The notes under the pieces were generated by a model. It made no database searches. It worked only from the letters and a program-made list of their open reading frames with translations, and was not told the origin of the DNA. The translations under genes were made by a program, and so were the position numbers. From positions 1 to 64,000 of the forward strand of contig CAIVQO010000047.1 in the NCBI GenBank assembly GCA_903908065.1: a DNA stretch of 64,000 nucleotides, written 5' to 3'. Positions within the stretch are counted from its first letter, which is position 1. The number at the start of each line of letters is the position of its first letter. Origin of the DNA: an uncultured beta proteobacterium (lineage in GTDB: Bacteria > Pseudomonadota > Gammaproteobacteria > Burkholderiales > Rhodocyclaceae). Of this stretch, positions 7,854-16,386 are shown piece by piece.

Positions 7854-8230
7854 CTAGAAGCTCTTGACCGCACCGCCAAGGTCACAGGGCAGGCAATCCC
7901 GCAGCGCGCCCTGGGATTTCACTGCCAAATGGCCGTCGTGATGGCAGTTCGCTCCGCTCCGGTAGAGGAGCTTGCCGGCCGGGCAGCGGCAGGTACCGGC
8001 CTCGGGGTCGTAGTCAACGTCCTCGGGGCGATATTGCCCGCCGGCCTTCTTCGGATGCACCTTGTCTTACAGCGGATGGGGCAACGCCTTGTACTTGCCT
8101 TGCTCCTTGAAGCGCTCGTCCCGCTTTCGCATCTGGTTGTCCGCTATCAGCGCCAGCCGCCCTTGCTCGGCCAGCGCCTGAAGGTTGTCGATTCTCGCGC
8201 CGGACGCTCGCCAGAAAAAGCAAAACCGAG
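7854..8230 (-). pseudogene. Relic of an IS1182-type transposase
   Basis: Minus-strand translation gives a middle piece of an IS1182-like transposase: DNLQALAEQGRLALIADNQM, KRDERFKEQGKYKALPHPL, an in-frame TAA, then DKVHPKKAGGQYRPEDVDYD and PEAGTCRCPAGKLLYRSGAN. Both ends are missing, so it is a decayed fragment. Either side, 7466-7853 and 8231-8477 hold no supportable gene. Confidence 0.6.
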
Positions 8231-8477
8231 ATCACCAGCATCAAGGCCAGCGTTCGAACGATCCAAGGGTAAGCAATCGTTTTTCAGCGCGGCGAACGGC
8301 AGATCCCTGAGGAATTCGAAGTTCAGAGCCTTTCAGGGCTAGACAGCCGGTTGTGACGCTAGGCTTCGTGACAATTCTTAACACACTGCACCCTCGAATC
8401 GCGGAAACTTCTGCCATCCGGCATTCCGCATTGCCGGCTTTCCTCACAAACCAAGCCGATACCATCCCATTCCCGAA

Positions 8478-9308
8478 ATGACTCAAACGCTCAAGATTCC
8501 GCGTTGGCTCAGGGCATATGGGCTGGTGGTCATGCTCGGTCTGACGAGTTTTCATTCGGCCGCACAGACGGCTGTGGTTGAAGCTGTGCGGTTAAGCGGC
8601 AGTGGAGCCGCGTACACACTGCTACCGGCATTGTTGGCGGCCTACCGGGAGGCGACCCCGGATTCTGTAGTTCAACTCACACTAGTCCCCCTCGGAAGCA
8701 ACGGCAGTATTCGCGTGATGGTAGCCGGACGCATCGAGGTGGTCATCATCGGCCGCCAACTTTGAGACACCGACTACGCGAACCTGAACGGCCGGGAACT
8801 CGGTCGATCGCCAATCGCTATTGTGGCCAATGGCCCAACCGGTCAGGACAACCTATCGCACCAGGATCTGGTCGAAATTCTCCGGGGACTGCGCACAACC
8901 TGGCCCAACGGCAAGCCAATACGCATCGCTTTGCGGCCAGAGAGCGACTCGGACAGCATGCTGATCAAGGCCATATCGCCCGAGATCTCCGCTGCCATCG
9001 CCGAGGCACGAAAGCGCCCCGGCATGGCCGTCGCAACCCACGACCTGGAAAACGCTGAAATGCTCAACCGAACGCCGGGAGCACTGGGAACCATCAGCCT
9101 TTCCCAGTTTAAGGCCCAGAAACTCGAGCTGCAGCGCCTAGCCATTGCCGGAGACACGCGCTGGAACTCTAATGCCCGGTCACGACCTTTTGTTGTCATT
9201 GCAAAAAAGAATGCTGGCCAGAATGCCCGGGGCTTTTCCAACTTTCTACTGTTGACCAAGGCCGAGCGCATCCTGCACAACCTGAATTGCCCGCTCAGTC
9301 CGGAATGA
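8478..9308 (+). pseudogene. PstS-like substrate-binding protein with in-frame TGA
   Basis: A 276-codon frame encoding an exported phosphate-type binding protein: signal peptide (GLVVMLGLTSFHSAAQ), then the family start VRLSGSGAAYTLLPALLAAY. A TGA at 8763-8765 interrupts it after IIGRQL; the same frame then continues without shift through DTDYANLNGRELGRSPIAIV and on to a normal C-terminus at 9308. A single change from a sense codon such as TCA explains the stop. The gene heads a sensory cassette with the kinase at 9319 and receiver at 10628, so the protein probably presented a ligand to the kinase. Either the gene is recently inactivated or the base is a sequencing error. Confidence 0.7.
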
Positions 9309-9318
9309 AGCCCCGCCC

Positions 9319-10650
9319 GTGGACATGCCCCCTCACGCCATTGAAACCTACATCAAGCGAGTTGCCTTGTTGTCATCCGCGCTTGTCGTGTTCCTTCCGC
9401 CGGCTTTTTTGGGGCTGCTGGAAACACGCGCGCTAGGCACGGAAATCGAAATCGAGGCGCGCGCCAAGGCATCGCTCATAGAAGGTTTCATTGTCCGCAA
9501 CCCTGATGTTTGGCGATTTCAGCACGAACACCTGAAGGATATCCTGCAGACTGAAGTGCTGCCCCACACCGCGGCGACGCTGATCGACAGCAATGAAAAC
9601 ATACTGGCCCACGTCGACAGCGGCGTTCGGGGGATCACCCTTTCGCGCAGCGCGCCGGTCCGCGAGTTCGGAGAGGTTGTCGGGCATATCCGGATTCGGG
9701 ATGATGTCAATCAGATCATCGCAGTGAGCCTGCTGCTGGCGATCGCATGCGCGCTACTGGCTGCGGCCATGTACTGGATATTGCGCACCGTGCCCCTGAC
9801 CGCTCTGCGCGACTCCCATGAACAGCAGCGGAAGGAGGTTGAGCGCCGCACTAAAGTGGAACTCGAATTGCGATCGACGCAACTGCAGTTGGCCGACGCC
9901 GACCGCCTCGAGTCCGTTGGCCGGCTAGCCGCGGGCGTGGCGCACGAGGTCAAGAATCCCCTGGCCATCATTCGGCTGGGCGTGGACTACCTGACGCACC
10001 AAGCCCCTGCAGAGGATGAAACCTACCGCGCCGTGCTCGAAGACATTCGTGACGCGGTAGGGCGTGCCGACCGAATAGTCAAGGACCTGCTAAATTTTTC
10101 GCACACACGCGCCCAGGTGCGAACACCACTGGACTTGAATGCCATTGTCGAGAATGCCCTGCGTCTGACTTCCCACGATCTGAACTTGCGCCGCATAGTG
10201 GTGCATCGATCGACTCATGAGCGCCTACCGCCATTTTCTGGCGACGGCGACCAGCTGCTACAGGTGTTCATCAACTTGATCGTCAATGCCGCCCAGGCAA
10301 TCGAACATGATGGGAAGATCACCGTTAGCACCCGATCCACCCGCATTGCCACGGCTCCGTCTTCTGCCGCGGAAGGCGGGCCCACTCAAACAGACCGTGC
10401 CATCGTCGTGGCGGTACAGGACACCGGACCCGGCCTGCCCAGCGGGGCCGGCGACCGCATATTCGAACCATTCTTCACCACCAAGCCCGTAGGTGAGGGA
10501 ACCGGGCTTGGCCTCGCAGTCGCTCGCAACATAGTTCAATGGCACGGCGGAACGCTGGTACTGCACAACAATCAGAACGGCGGCGCGATTGCACTTGTCA
10601 CCCTCAAAGCCGGTACGGAGTCAGATCATGAAGCGAATTCTCGTTGTTGA
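9319..10650 (+). CDS. Membrane sensor histidine kinase
   Basis: 443 residues. TM1 at about 15-33, a periplasmic sensor of about 100 residues, TM2 at about 132-152, a short coiled coil, then the HisKA domain with phospho-acceptor His209 in GVAHEVKNPLAIIRLG and an HATPase domain (NLIVNAAQAIEHDG, DTGPGLPSG, GEGTGLGLAVARNIV). It begins 10 bases after the binding-protein gene, and its end overlaps the response-regulator start by 23 bases, so the three form one operon. The NtrB/AtoS-like core suggests partnership with the single receiver. The ligand is unknown. Confidence 0.9.
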   Translation: MDMPPHAIETYIKRVALLSSALVVFLPPAFLGLLETRALGTEIEIEARAKASLIEGFIVRNPDVWRFQHEHLKDILQTEVLPHTAATLIDSNENILAHVDSGVRGITLSRSAPVREFGEVVGHIRIRDDVNQIIAVSLLLAIACALLAAAMYWILRTVPLTALRDSHEQQRKEVERRTKVELELRSTQLQLADADRLESVGRLAAGVAHEVKNPLAIIRLGVDYLTHQAPAEDETYRAVLEDIRDAVGRADRIVKDLLNFSHTRAQVRTPLDLNAIVENALRLTSHDLNLRRIVVHRSTHERLPPFSGDGDQLLQVFINLIVNAAQAIEHDGKITVSTRSTRIATAPSSAAEGGPTQTDRAIVVAVQDTGPGLPSGAGDRIFEPFFTTKPVGEGTGLGLAVARNIVQWHGGTLVLHNNQNGGAIALVTLKAGTESDHEANSRC

Positions 10651-10993
10651 TGACGAAGCAGCGATCACGCGCCTTATCAAGCTCAATCTTGAGGCAGCGG
10701 GTGGCTATCTGGTTTTTACCGAGAACCGGGCAGACCGGGTACTCGATGCGGCGAGAAGCTTCCAACCAGATCTCGCACTGCTCGACATCATGATGCCCGG
10801 AGCACTAGGCACCGACATCGCGGCGCAGCTCCAGGACGATCCACGGCTTCGCCACATCAAGATAATCTTCCTGACCGCGATCGTAAGAAAGGGAGAAACC
10901 GATCCCGGTCATTCGATCGGTGGCCAGGTCATCATTGCCAAGCCGGCGACCGTCAAGGAATTGATCGAAGCCATCGAGCAGGTACTCAAATGA
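10628..10993 (+). CDS. Single-domain response regulator
   Basis: 121 residues starting MKRILVVDDEAA, with GGAG seven bases upstream. The receiver has the acidic pair DDE, phospho-acceptor Asp in LALLDIMMPGALGTD, Thr in IIFLTAI and Lys in IIAKPATVKE. It has no output domain, so it must act by protein contact or phosphotransfer. It overlaps the kinase gene by 23 bases and is its likely partner. The receiver is slightly atypical after the conserved Thr (RKGETDPGHSIGGQ). Confidence 0.9.
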   Translation: MKRILVVDDEAAITRLIKLNLEAAGGYLVFTENRADRVLDAARSFQPDLALLDIMMPGALGTDIAAQLQDDPRLRHIKIIFLTAIVRKGETDPGHSIGGQVIIAKPATVKELIEAIEQVLK

Positions 10994-11015
10994 GCATCAT
11001 CTTGCGGCTCCCGCC

Positions 11016-11594
11016 CTACCGCCCGCCGATGGCGCGCTCACCGGCCGAGGTAAGCCCGCCCAGGTGAGCGCAGGCCGACGAACCATAGCGTGTATCGAAG
11101 CCATCCGGGCCTGATGGCTCGGCAGAACAGACAGCACGCATGGCATCAATCACGAAGTCCAGTATCGAAATTTGGCGCAACATATCTCCGGCATACCCAT
11201 CGGCAACGCCTTCGTGGATTGCTCCTCCAATTTGTGGCGTTCGAGAATAGGCATCCAGCTTCAGCCATGGCAGGCGCGCATGTGCTACCAGGTGCCCGAT
11301 CTCGTGTGCGATAAGCACAATCTTGCTCAAATCACCATAGCGGCATACCCGTGGAGATACGTAAATCCTGTTGCTGCGGCTGTCTGCGTAGGCGTCCAAG
11401 CCATCCGGTACCTGGCTCGACACGCTTACCCTGGTTTCTAAGTGGACACCCGCAATTCGGCCTGATGGATTCCGGAAATGGTCTGCCACGATCTGGAGTC
11501 TTGCTTCGCAATCGGCTAAACCGCCACAATGGCCGGGGTATGAAAGCACCGCCATGAAAGGTCCCAAAAGCAGGATACCGATTTTCATCGCCAA
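11016..11594 (-). CDS. Exported HExxH metalloprotease-like protein
   Basis: 192 residues with an N-terminal signal sequence (MKIGILLLGPFMAVLSYP). The zinc-binding motif HEIGHLVAH is at 97-105 and a second conserved stretch, IHEGVADGYAGDML, at about 126-139 could supply the third, glutamate-type ligand of a gluzincin. Several cysteines (C23, C29, C84 and others) suggest a periplasmic or secreted location. It is the last gene of a minus-strand operon behind three four-Cys proteins and a membrane peptide, starting 24 bases after the previous stop. The substrate is unknown; the small upstream proteins may be its partners or targets. Confidence 0.7.
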   Translation of the reverse strand: MAMKIGILLLGPFMAVLSYPGHCGGLADCEARLQIVADHFRNPSGRIAGVHLETRVSVSSQVPDGLDAYADSRSNRIYVSPRVCRYGDLSKIVLIAHEIGHLVAHARLPWLKLDAYSRTPQIGGAIHEGVADGYAGDMLRQISILDFVIDAMRAVCSAEPSGPDGFDTRYGSSACAHLGGLTSAGERAIGGR

Positions 11595-11618
11595 TCCATG
11601 ACCTATGGCGATTACCGT

Positions 11619-11987
11619 CTAGCCCAAGCTCCGGCGGAAGGAGAATGGCAGCACCTGGCAGCTATATCCCTTCAAAAGCCAGCACTCGTGCAGGAATTTC
11701 ACCGACCGACCCGCGCACAGTGACGCCAAACAGGGATGAACGGAACCGCATCGATCGCAAAACAGCCGATGGGCTCTGACAAGTGCGTTAGGCGACGCGT
11801 CGGCCGCAAGAATCAGGCCTTCGACATGTCGGCGCACCTCGCCAATCCTCCACCTTCGTGGGTCGTCCGCCTGAAGCAGCGCCTCCCATCGATCACAGAC
11901 CGTACGCACACCTTCCAGCAACTGAAAGCTACCGGGATGGATGCCATCGCTTTTCGACTCGGCTTTCACGGTAGGTGTCCAATCCAT
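11619..11987 (-). CDS. Small protein with four-Cys motif (paralogue 1)
   Basis: 122 residues. The N-terminal helical part contains RTVCDRWEALLQADDPRRW, matching the WYCELLPDDPQRV segment of the gene at 12171. The C-terminal module is LFCDRCGSVHPCLASLC, then HECWLLKG. The four aligned cysteines suggest a zinc knuckle. No clear ribosome site precedes the ATG at 11987, so a later start is possible, though most of the chain aligns with its relatives. It belongs to a tight operon (gaps of 6 to 47 bases) with two paralogues and the metalloprotease. Function unknown. Confidence 0.6.
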   Translation of the reverse strand: MDWTPTVKAESKSDGIHPGSFQLLEGVRTVCDRWEALLQADDPRRWRIGEVRRHVEGLILAADASPNALVRAHRLFCDRCGSVHPCLASLCAGRSVKFLHECWLLKGYSCQVLPFSFRRSLG

Positions 11988-12006
11988 TGGACTTAAAGCG
12001 TTGGGT

Positions 12007-12123
12007 TCAAAAGCCGGCGAACATCCAAATCAACAGATTGGTCACGCCTACCAGCACGCCGAGACCAAGCAACGCGTCTGCGAAGCGATGTTCAAGATTA
12101 CAGATCAGGTACCGGTGTCTCAT
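12007..12123 (-). CDS. 38-residue single-span membrane peptide
   Basis: A short frame from ATG 12123 to TGA 12007 encodes MRHRYLICNLEHRFADALLG and then a clear transmembrane helix (VLVGVTNLLIWMFAGF) ending at the stop. It fits exactly between two four-Cys genes, 47 bases after one and 19 before the next, on the same strand. The ribosome site is weak (GAG about nine bases upstream). A basic N-terminus followed by one hydrophobic helix is typical of small inner-membrane peptides. Function unknown. Confidence 0.4.
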   Translation of the reverse strand: MRHRYLICNLEHRFADALLGLGVLVGVTNLLIWMFAGF

Positions 12124-12170
12124 AGGGATGAACTCGATTTAATGTCGCGACCCGCGCCGGAATCGCCGTG

Positions 12171-12518
12171 CTACGAGATTCCCCTGGCCGACCCCAGCAG
12201 CCAGCAAGCTTCCAAGGTCTGCTCACAGCAGACGCTCTCCAGATCGGGATGTATATCGCGACAATTGATGCACAACAACGCGCGAACCGAGCTCATGGTC
12301 TCGATCGAATAGTCTGCAGCACGAATTCTGTCGTCGATAAAGTCAATCAGTGGCGACAGATAGACCCGCTGCGGATCATCTGGCAGAAGCTCGCAGTACC
12401 ACATTCTGCATAGGTCGGCCGCTGCCCTCAGCTGCGATGGGCGAGGATCAATCATGCTGTCCTTCACCGACATCCTTATCGGCCTTCGCTCCTGCCGTTG
12501 CTTCAGGAAGACATCCAT
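12171..12518 (-). CDS. Small protein with four-Cys motif (paralogue 2)
   Basis: 115 residues. A helical N-terminal part (AADLCRMWYCELLPDDPQRV) is followed by IDDRIRAADYSIETMSSVRA and the module LLCINCRDIHPDLESVC, then EACWLLG. The spacing C-x2-C-x10-C-x5-C and the CWLL ending match the genes at 11619 and 12525. It starts six bases after the stop of the previous paralogue, so the two are co-transcribed. A zinc-ribbon-like small protein is the best description; no known family recognised. Confidence 0.6.
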   Translation of the reverse strand: MDVFLKQRQERRPIRMSVKDSMIDPRPSQLRAAADLCRMWYCELLPDDPQRVYLSPLIDFIDDRIRAADYSIETMSSVRALLCINCRDIHPDLESVCCEQTLEACWLLGSARGIS

Positions 12519-12524
12519 GGCGGG

Positions 12525-12857
12525 TCACTTTACTACGCTCATCAGATAGCAGCCGTGCAGCACATCGTGGGTTGAATCGCCCTTCCTTGCGCACAGAGAG
12601 GACACCTGAGGCTGAATGCTGCGACAGTTGTCGCAAAACAGTCCGCTCAATGACAGCATGGACGCGTCAGAAAATTCCTGCCGTAAAATCTTGGCATCAA
12701 TAATCGCCATCATGTCAAGCACCGGTGCACGCCGGATATCGTCTTTCGCCAGCCCACGCAGCCACATGCCGCCGATTCGGGCAACAACTTCCAGCCTATT
12801 CCGATTTTTATCACCGGACTGCTGTCCAAGAATAGATTCGTAACCCATCACTTCCAC
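12525..12857 (-). CDS. Small protein with four-Cys motif (paralogue 3)
   Basis: 110 residues from the GTG at 12857, which has GGAGG five bases upstream; the frame stays open to a GTG at 12905 with no ribosome site. The N-terminal part has VVARIGGMWLRGLAKDDIRR, aligning with the Trp region of the paralogues, then SLSGLFCDNCRSIQPQVSSL, another Cys, and HGCYLM. It is the first gene of the operon 12857-11016. The same pattern in four genes, with only a handful of identical residues, points to an old and diversified family. Confidence 0.6.
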   Translation of the reverse strand: MEVMGYESILGQQSGDKNRNRLEVVARIGGMWLRGLAKDDIRRAPVLDMMAIIDAKILRQEFSDASMLSLSGLFCDNCRSIQPQVSSLCARKGDSTHDVLHGCYLMSVVK

Positions 12858-13003
12858 GTGTTCCTCCGGCTCCCATCTGCTGGTCGAATACGGAAAATTG
12901 CACACTCAAACTATCATCCGCCCGCCACGAGACACGATGATTAAGAAATGTAAAGGATAGTTCCGCCGTCTGGCCGGCAGGGATGCAGTACCAGAGGGAC
13001 TGT

Positions 13004-13750
13004 CTAGCCTTGCTCGAGGTTCAGGCAGTAGCCCACGCCGCGAATACTCGAGAGGGGATTGTCGGTTCCGCTGACGTCAACCAGTTTGGCCCGCAGGTGG
13101 GATACATGGACGTCGATGTCGCGGCTCATCTGGTCCCAGTTGCGGCCGTGTATCCGTCGAAACAAATCATTGCGCGAAACGACGGCGTTGCCGGCCTGGG
13201 CAAGAACCAGCAGGATCATCGCTTCCTTCTCCGTCAGGGCGACCCGCTGCTCGTCGGCAGCCAGCAGCTCCCGCTGGCGGACATCGAAAACCACGCTGCC
13301 CAGGGAAATGATCCTGCGCGCCACAGCCGGACGTTCCTTCCTGCGCCGCAGCACATTGCGGATGCGGGCCAGCAGCACCGCCGGCTGAAACGGCTTGGTT
13401 ACATAGTCGTCGGCGCCGATATTCAGCCCCTTGACGATCATGTCCTCGGACGAATATCCGGTGAGGAAGACGATGGGGACATCCGAAAAATAGCGCAGCC
13501 CCTTAGCAATCGAAATGCCATCGTCATCGGGTAGACCGATGTCGAGCAGGACTACATCAACATCGCCGTTGTTGACCAGCCTCGATAACTCAAGCTGACT
13601 GTCAGGAATGGCGACATGAAAATCGCCCTTGAGACACTCCTTCACCAGCCTCGTAAAATCGGGCTCGTCATCAAACACGGCGATCCTCGGCTTCGCCGAA
13701 GCAGCGGTTGCGAGATATTCGCCGGAATCGGAAGTTGCCACAGGCACCAT
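13004..13750 (-). CDS. OmpR-family response regulator, orphan
   Basis: 248 residues. Receiver with acidic residues in VFDDEPD, phospho-acceptor in DVVLLDIGLPDDDG, VFLTGYS and DDYVTKPFQP, then a winged-helix domain (RVALTEKEAMILLVLAQAGN, RDIDVHVSHLRAKL, SIRGVGYCL). The start is uncertain: ATG 13750 has no good ribosome site and the frame is open to 13801. No kinase is adjacent on this strand; it lies just downstream of the di-haem cytochrome gene and could be co-transcribed with it. It is the second candidate, after the regulator at 43689, for the shared promoter motif of this locus. Confidence 0.88.
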   Translation of the reverse strand: MVPVATSDSGEYLATAASAKPRIAVFDDEPDFTRLVKECLKGDFHVAIPDSQLELSRLVNNGDVDVVLLDIGLPDDDGISIAKGLRYFSDVPIVFLTGYSSEDMIVKGLNIGADDYVTKPFQPAVLLARIRNVLRRRKERPAVARRIISLGSVVFDVRQRELLAADEQRVALTEKEAMILLVLAQAGNAVVSRNDLFRRIHGRNWDQMSRDIDVHVSHLRAKLVDVSGTDNPLSSIRGVGYCLNLEQG

Positions 13751-13889
13751 GAGAAATAAATGCGCTGGCGGCCCGGATACGATATCCGGGCGCCGCGCCA
13801 CCGATCAGCGAATTATCTCATGCCTCGCCGTCGACCGATTCAGAAACAACGATGAAACCACACTCTCCGTGGATGGCAAATAAGGTCCT

Positions 13890-16352
13890 CTACTGTGCGA
13901 TCGCCTTTGCTCCCGACGCCGAGCGCACCGGAGTGCCATCGTCGTTGCGCAGGCACTTACCAATGGCCAACCCTTTCGCACCGACAGCGGGAAGACTGAG
14001 AAAAACATCCTTCGCCAGTTCCCGGACGCTACCGGAAAGCACCTTGGCCGCATTGCCCTCGTGCCCGTTAGTCAATTGTAGCGACGGATGGTCGAAGGGC
14101 GCCCGGTCGCAAGCCACCCGCGGGTCCGTCAGCCCATTCCTGAGGAAGGCGACCAGGTCAGCCTGCTCCTGACTGCTCAGATTGAGCGGTCGGATATTGG
14201 GATGCCTGTTCGAGCCACCGCCCCCGGGCGCCTTCGGCGACGTGTAGCCACTGGTGTCATTGCCATCCGGCCCGCGCCGGTCCCCGCCGCGGTTGTAGAA
14301 CTCGACCACCTGCTCAAGGGTCAATCGGCTTCCATTGTGAAAATACGGGCGGGTCAGGGCCACGTTGCGCAGGGTCGGAGTCTTGAAGGCTCCATCCACC
14401 CCGGTGCGGGTCCGATCCGGATCCGGCGTCGTCCAGCACTCCTTGGCGTCGGTCCGGACACTGAACAAACAGGGACGAACCTGGTAAGTGTCCGGCGCAT
14501 CCTTGCCAACCAGAAATCCGAGGAACTGCCGTGAGAACGACAAGGGATTGCCGAAGGGATCTTCCGCACCAACGCCGAGGTCTTCCATGGCGGGCCTAAC
14601 CCCGATGTTGTAATAACCGTTGTCATAAAGTCCGAGATCGCCGCCGCCGACGAACATCTGCTCGGTCAGATTGGTTTCCTCGTTCCGCTGCAGGCCGGTT
14701 GCGGCACTGGTCAGTTCGGCACCCTTATGGCACGAGACGCACATCGCCTTGCCGCGGAACAAGCGCAGACCACGGATTTCCTGTTCGCCCAGGGCTCTCA
14801 GGTCCGGGGGTGTCCCAGCCCAGCCGACGAAACGATCGATCGGCGCCTCGTCGGAAATCAGCGTCGATTCGTAAAGCATGATTGCGAGTCCCCAGAACAG
14901 GGAGAAGTTCGCTTCCATGTGGCTGTAGCCATCCTGCTTATCGGCGCCGTTCCACCAACGCGGGTGAAAGGCCTGCCTGACCATGTCGGCGTAGGTGGAT
15001 TTCAGACCCTTGCCGCCCTTCGCGATGAGCCTGCCCAGTACCGAATCCTCGGCATGAACGGTCTGCCCGGATAATGCCTTCAACGGCAGCAGTTTTCGCC
15101 CGATATCGCTAAAGGACTTGGCCGAACAGGACATTTCGAAATCGCTCAGCGCTGGCCCGACCGCCTGCGATGCCAGGCTGGCATTGGGAAGCGAAATTCG
15201 CACCGGAACCACCTTGCCGCTGGACAGCAGGTCGAATACTCGCGCATCCGGATCTCGGTCACCAAAGGGATTGACGCCATTAAACACGTTGTTGGCTCGG
15301 CCGTCCCAGAAATTGCGGTGATTGAATACCGCATTGATTACCGTCGGCGTATTGCGCGGCTCGACGCGCCGCGTCAGCACGCCGCCAACATTGAACTCGT
15401 CCAGCGCGCGCGGCGCGCATTTCTCGGTGCCGGCAGCCCCTAGCCCGGCGAACTCACCGGAGAATGTCCCCTGCGAGGAAACCACGTCGTTGCTGCTGAA
15501 CACAACGGCGGAATTGCGATCCAGGGGATCGGCCAGGCGATGGAAGGGAAAGTCACTTTCCTTGAGCGTGTAGTTGGGACCGCCACTCCCCGTGGCCGTG
15601 CGCTTCAATTCGCGCGGAGCTAGTCGGGTCTCGGCATCGATCTGCCGCGCATTGCGCTGTGCTCGGCTGGCGTTCCGATTGAAAACATGATCCCCTGCCA
15701 GCAGTCCCGGGCTGAGCTGATTTTTCATGCGATTGTCGGCCCCGGCGGCAAAATGGCAACTGGCACAGGCAAGCCCGTCGCTACCTGCCTTTGCCTCCCA
15801 GAAAAGCGCCTTGCCCAGAGCGATTGCGGCCGACTTGTCGCGGATGAAGGCCTCCAGACCGAGCACGGGCGGGACCTGAACCGTCTTCAGCGACGCCAGG
15901 GGTGGAACCAGATCAACCCTACCGTAAGTCGCCAGCACGGCCGGGACGGCCGGGCGCCCGTTGACGCTGGCATTGGAGCGAACGCCAAGCAGGGGCACGA
16001 CCATCTCGCCGCTGGCGGAATACTGGGGCGCGCCCAGGGCTATCCCGTCCGGTGCTCCGGCCACCGCATCCTGCGACACGGTGATTTCAACGCGACCGTC
16101 GACGCCGAACTCGGCGCCGGAAACAAAGGAACCGCCGGGCAGGGCCATGGTGCCCTCGGTGGCGGGCGCACGGTTGGCGGGAAGGTTCGCCCGCGCTGGC
16201 GCCAGTTCATCGGGTGCATCCACAAGCGCATCGACACCGAGGCGCCCGGGACCGCGAGCGCTCGCGGGAGTGCAGACGATGAGTGCGGACAGCACGAGGG
16301 CGGAGACCCGCCGCCAAGGATTCTCGCGCATAACCTGGATTGAATGCGTCAT
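13890..16352 (-). CDS. Di-haem cytochrome c peroxidase / MauG-family protein, exported
   Basis: 820 residues with a signal peptide (VSALVLSALIVCTPASA). Two haem c motifs, CASCH near 195 and CVSCH near 540, with the CCP/MauG framework around them (LGKALFWEAKAGSDGLACAS, YDNGYYNIGVRP, TPTLRNVALTRPYFHNGS, LVAFLRNGLTDPR). The family usually has 320-400 residues; this one has long additions at the N-terminus and between the haems, and is closer to the large MauG/RoxA-like group. Enzymes of this type reduce peroxide or carry out long-range oxidation in the periplasm or outside the cell. It starts 34 bases after the exported protein at 16387 and shares its RstA-type promoter. Confidence 0.85.
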   Translation of the reverse strand: MTHSIQVMRENPWRRVSALVLSALIVCTPASARGPGRLGVDALVDAPDELAPARANLPANRAPATEGTMALPGGSFVSGAEFGVDGRVEITVSQDAVAGAPDGIALGAPQYSASGEMVVPLLGVRSNASVNGRPAVPAVLATYGRVDLVPPLASLKTVQVPPVLGLEAFIRDKSAAIALGKALFWEAKAGSDGLACASCHFAAGADNRMKNQLSPGLLAGDHVFNRNASRAQRNARQIDAETRLAPRELKRTATGSGGPNYTLKESDFPFHRLADPLDRNSAVVFSSNDVVSSQGTFSGEFAGLGAAGTEKCAPRALDEFNVGGVLTRRVEPRNTPTVINAVFNHRNFWDGRANNVFNGVNPFGDRDPDARVFDLLSSGKVVPVRISLPNASLASQAVGPALSDFEMSCSAKSFSDIGRKLLPLKALSGQTVHAEDSVLGRLIAKGGKGLKSTYADMVRQAFHPRWWNGADKQDGYSHMEANFSLFWGLAIMLYESTLISDEAPIDRFVGWAGTPPDLRALGEQEIRGLRLFRGKAMCVSCHKGAELTSAATGLQRNEETNLTEQMFVGGGDLGLYDNGYYNIGVRPAMEDLGVGAEDPFGNPLSFSRQFLGFLVGKDAPDTYQVRPCLFSVRTDAKECWTTPDPDRTRTGVDGAFKTPTLRNVALTRPYFHNGSRLTLEQVVEFYNRGGDRRGPDGNDTSGYTSPKAPGGGGSNRHPNIRPLNLSSQEQADLVAFLRNGLTDPRVACDRAPFDHPSLQLTNGHEGNAAKVLSGSVRELAKDVFLSLPAVGAKGLAIGKCLRNDDGTPVRSASGAKAIAQ

Positions 16353-16386
16353 GGGAGTTCTCGCTCGATCCGACATCGCCTTTGCC

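Noticed and set aside
8763-8765. TGA as selenocysteine codon in the binding protein
   Set aside because: No selenoprotein of this family is known to me, and no SECIS-like hairpin is evident after the codon; a nonsense change is simpler.
12620-12635. Palindrome TGCGACA-GT-TGTCGCA
   Set aside because: It lies inside the FCDNCRS coding sequence of paralogue 3 and follows from its codons; unlike the copies at 43467 and 43618 it is not intergenic.
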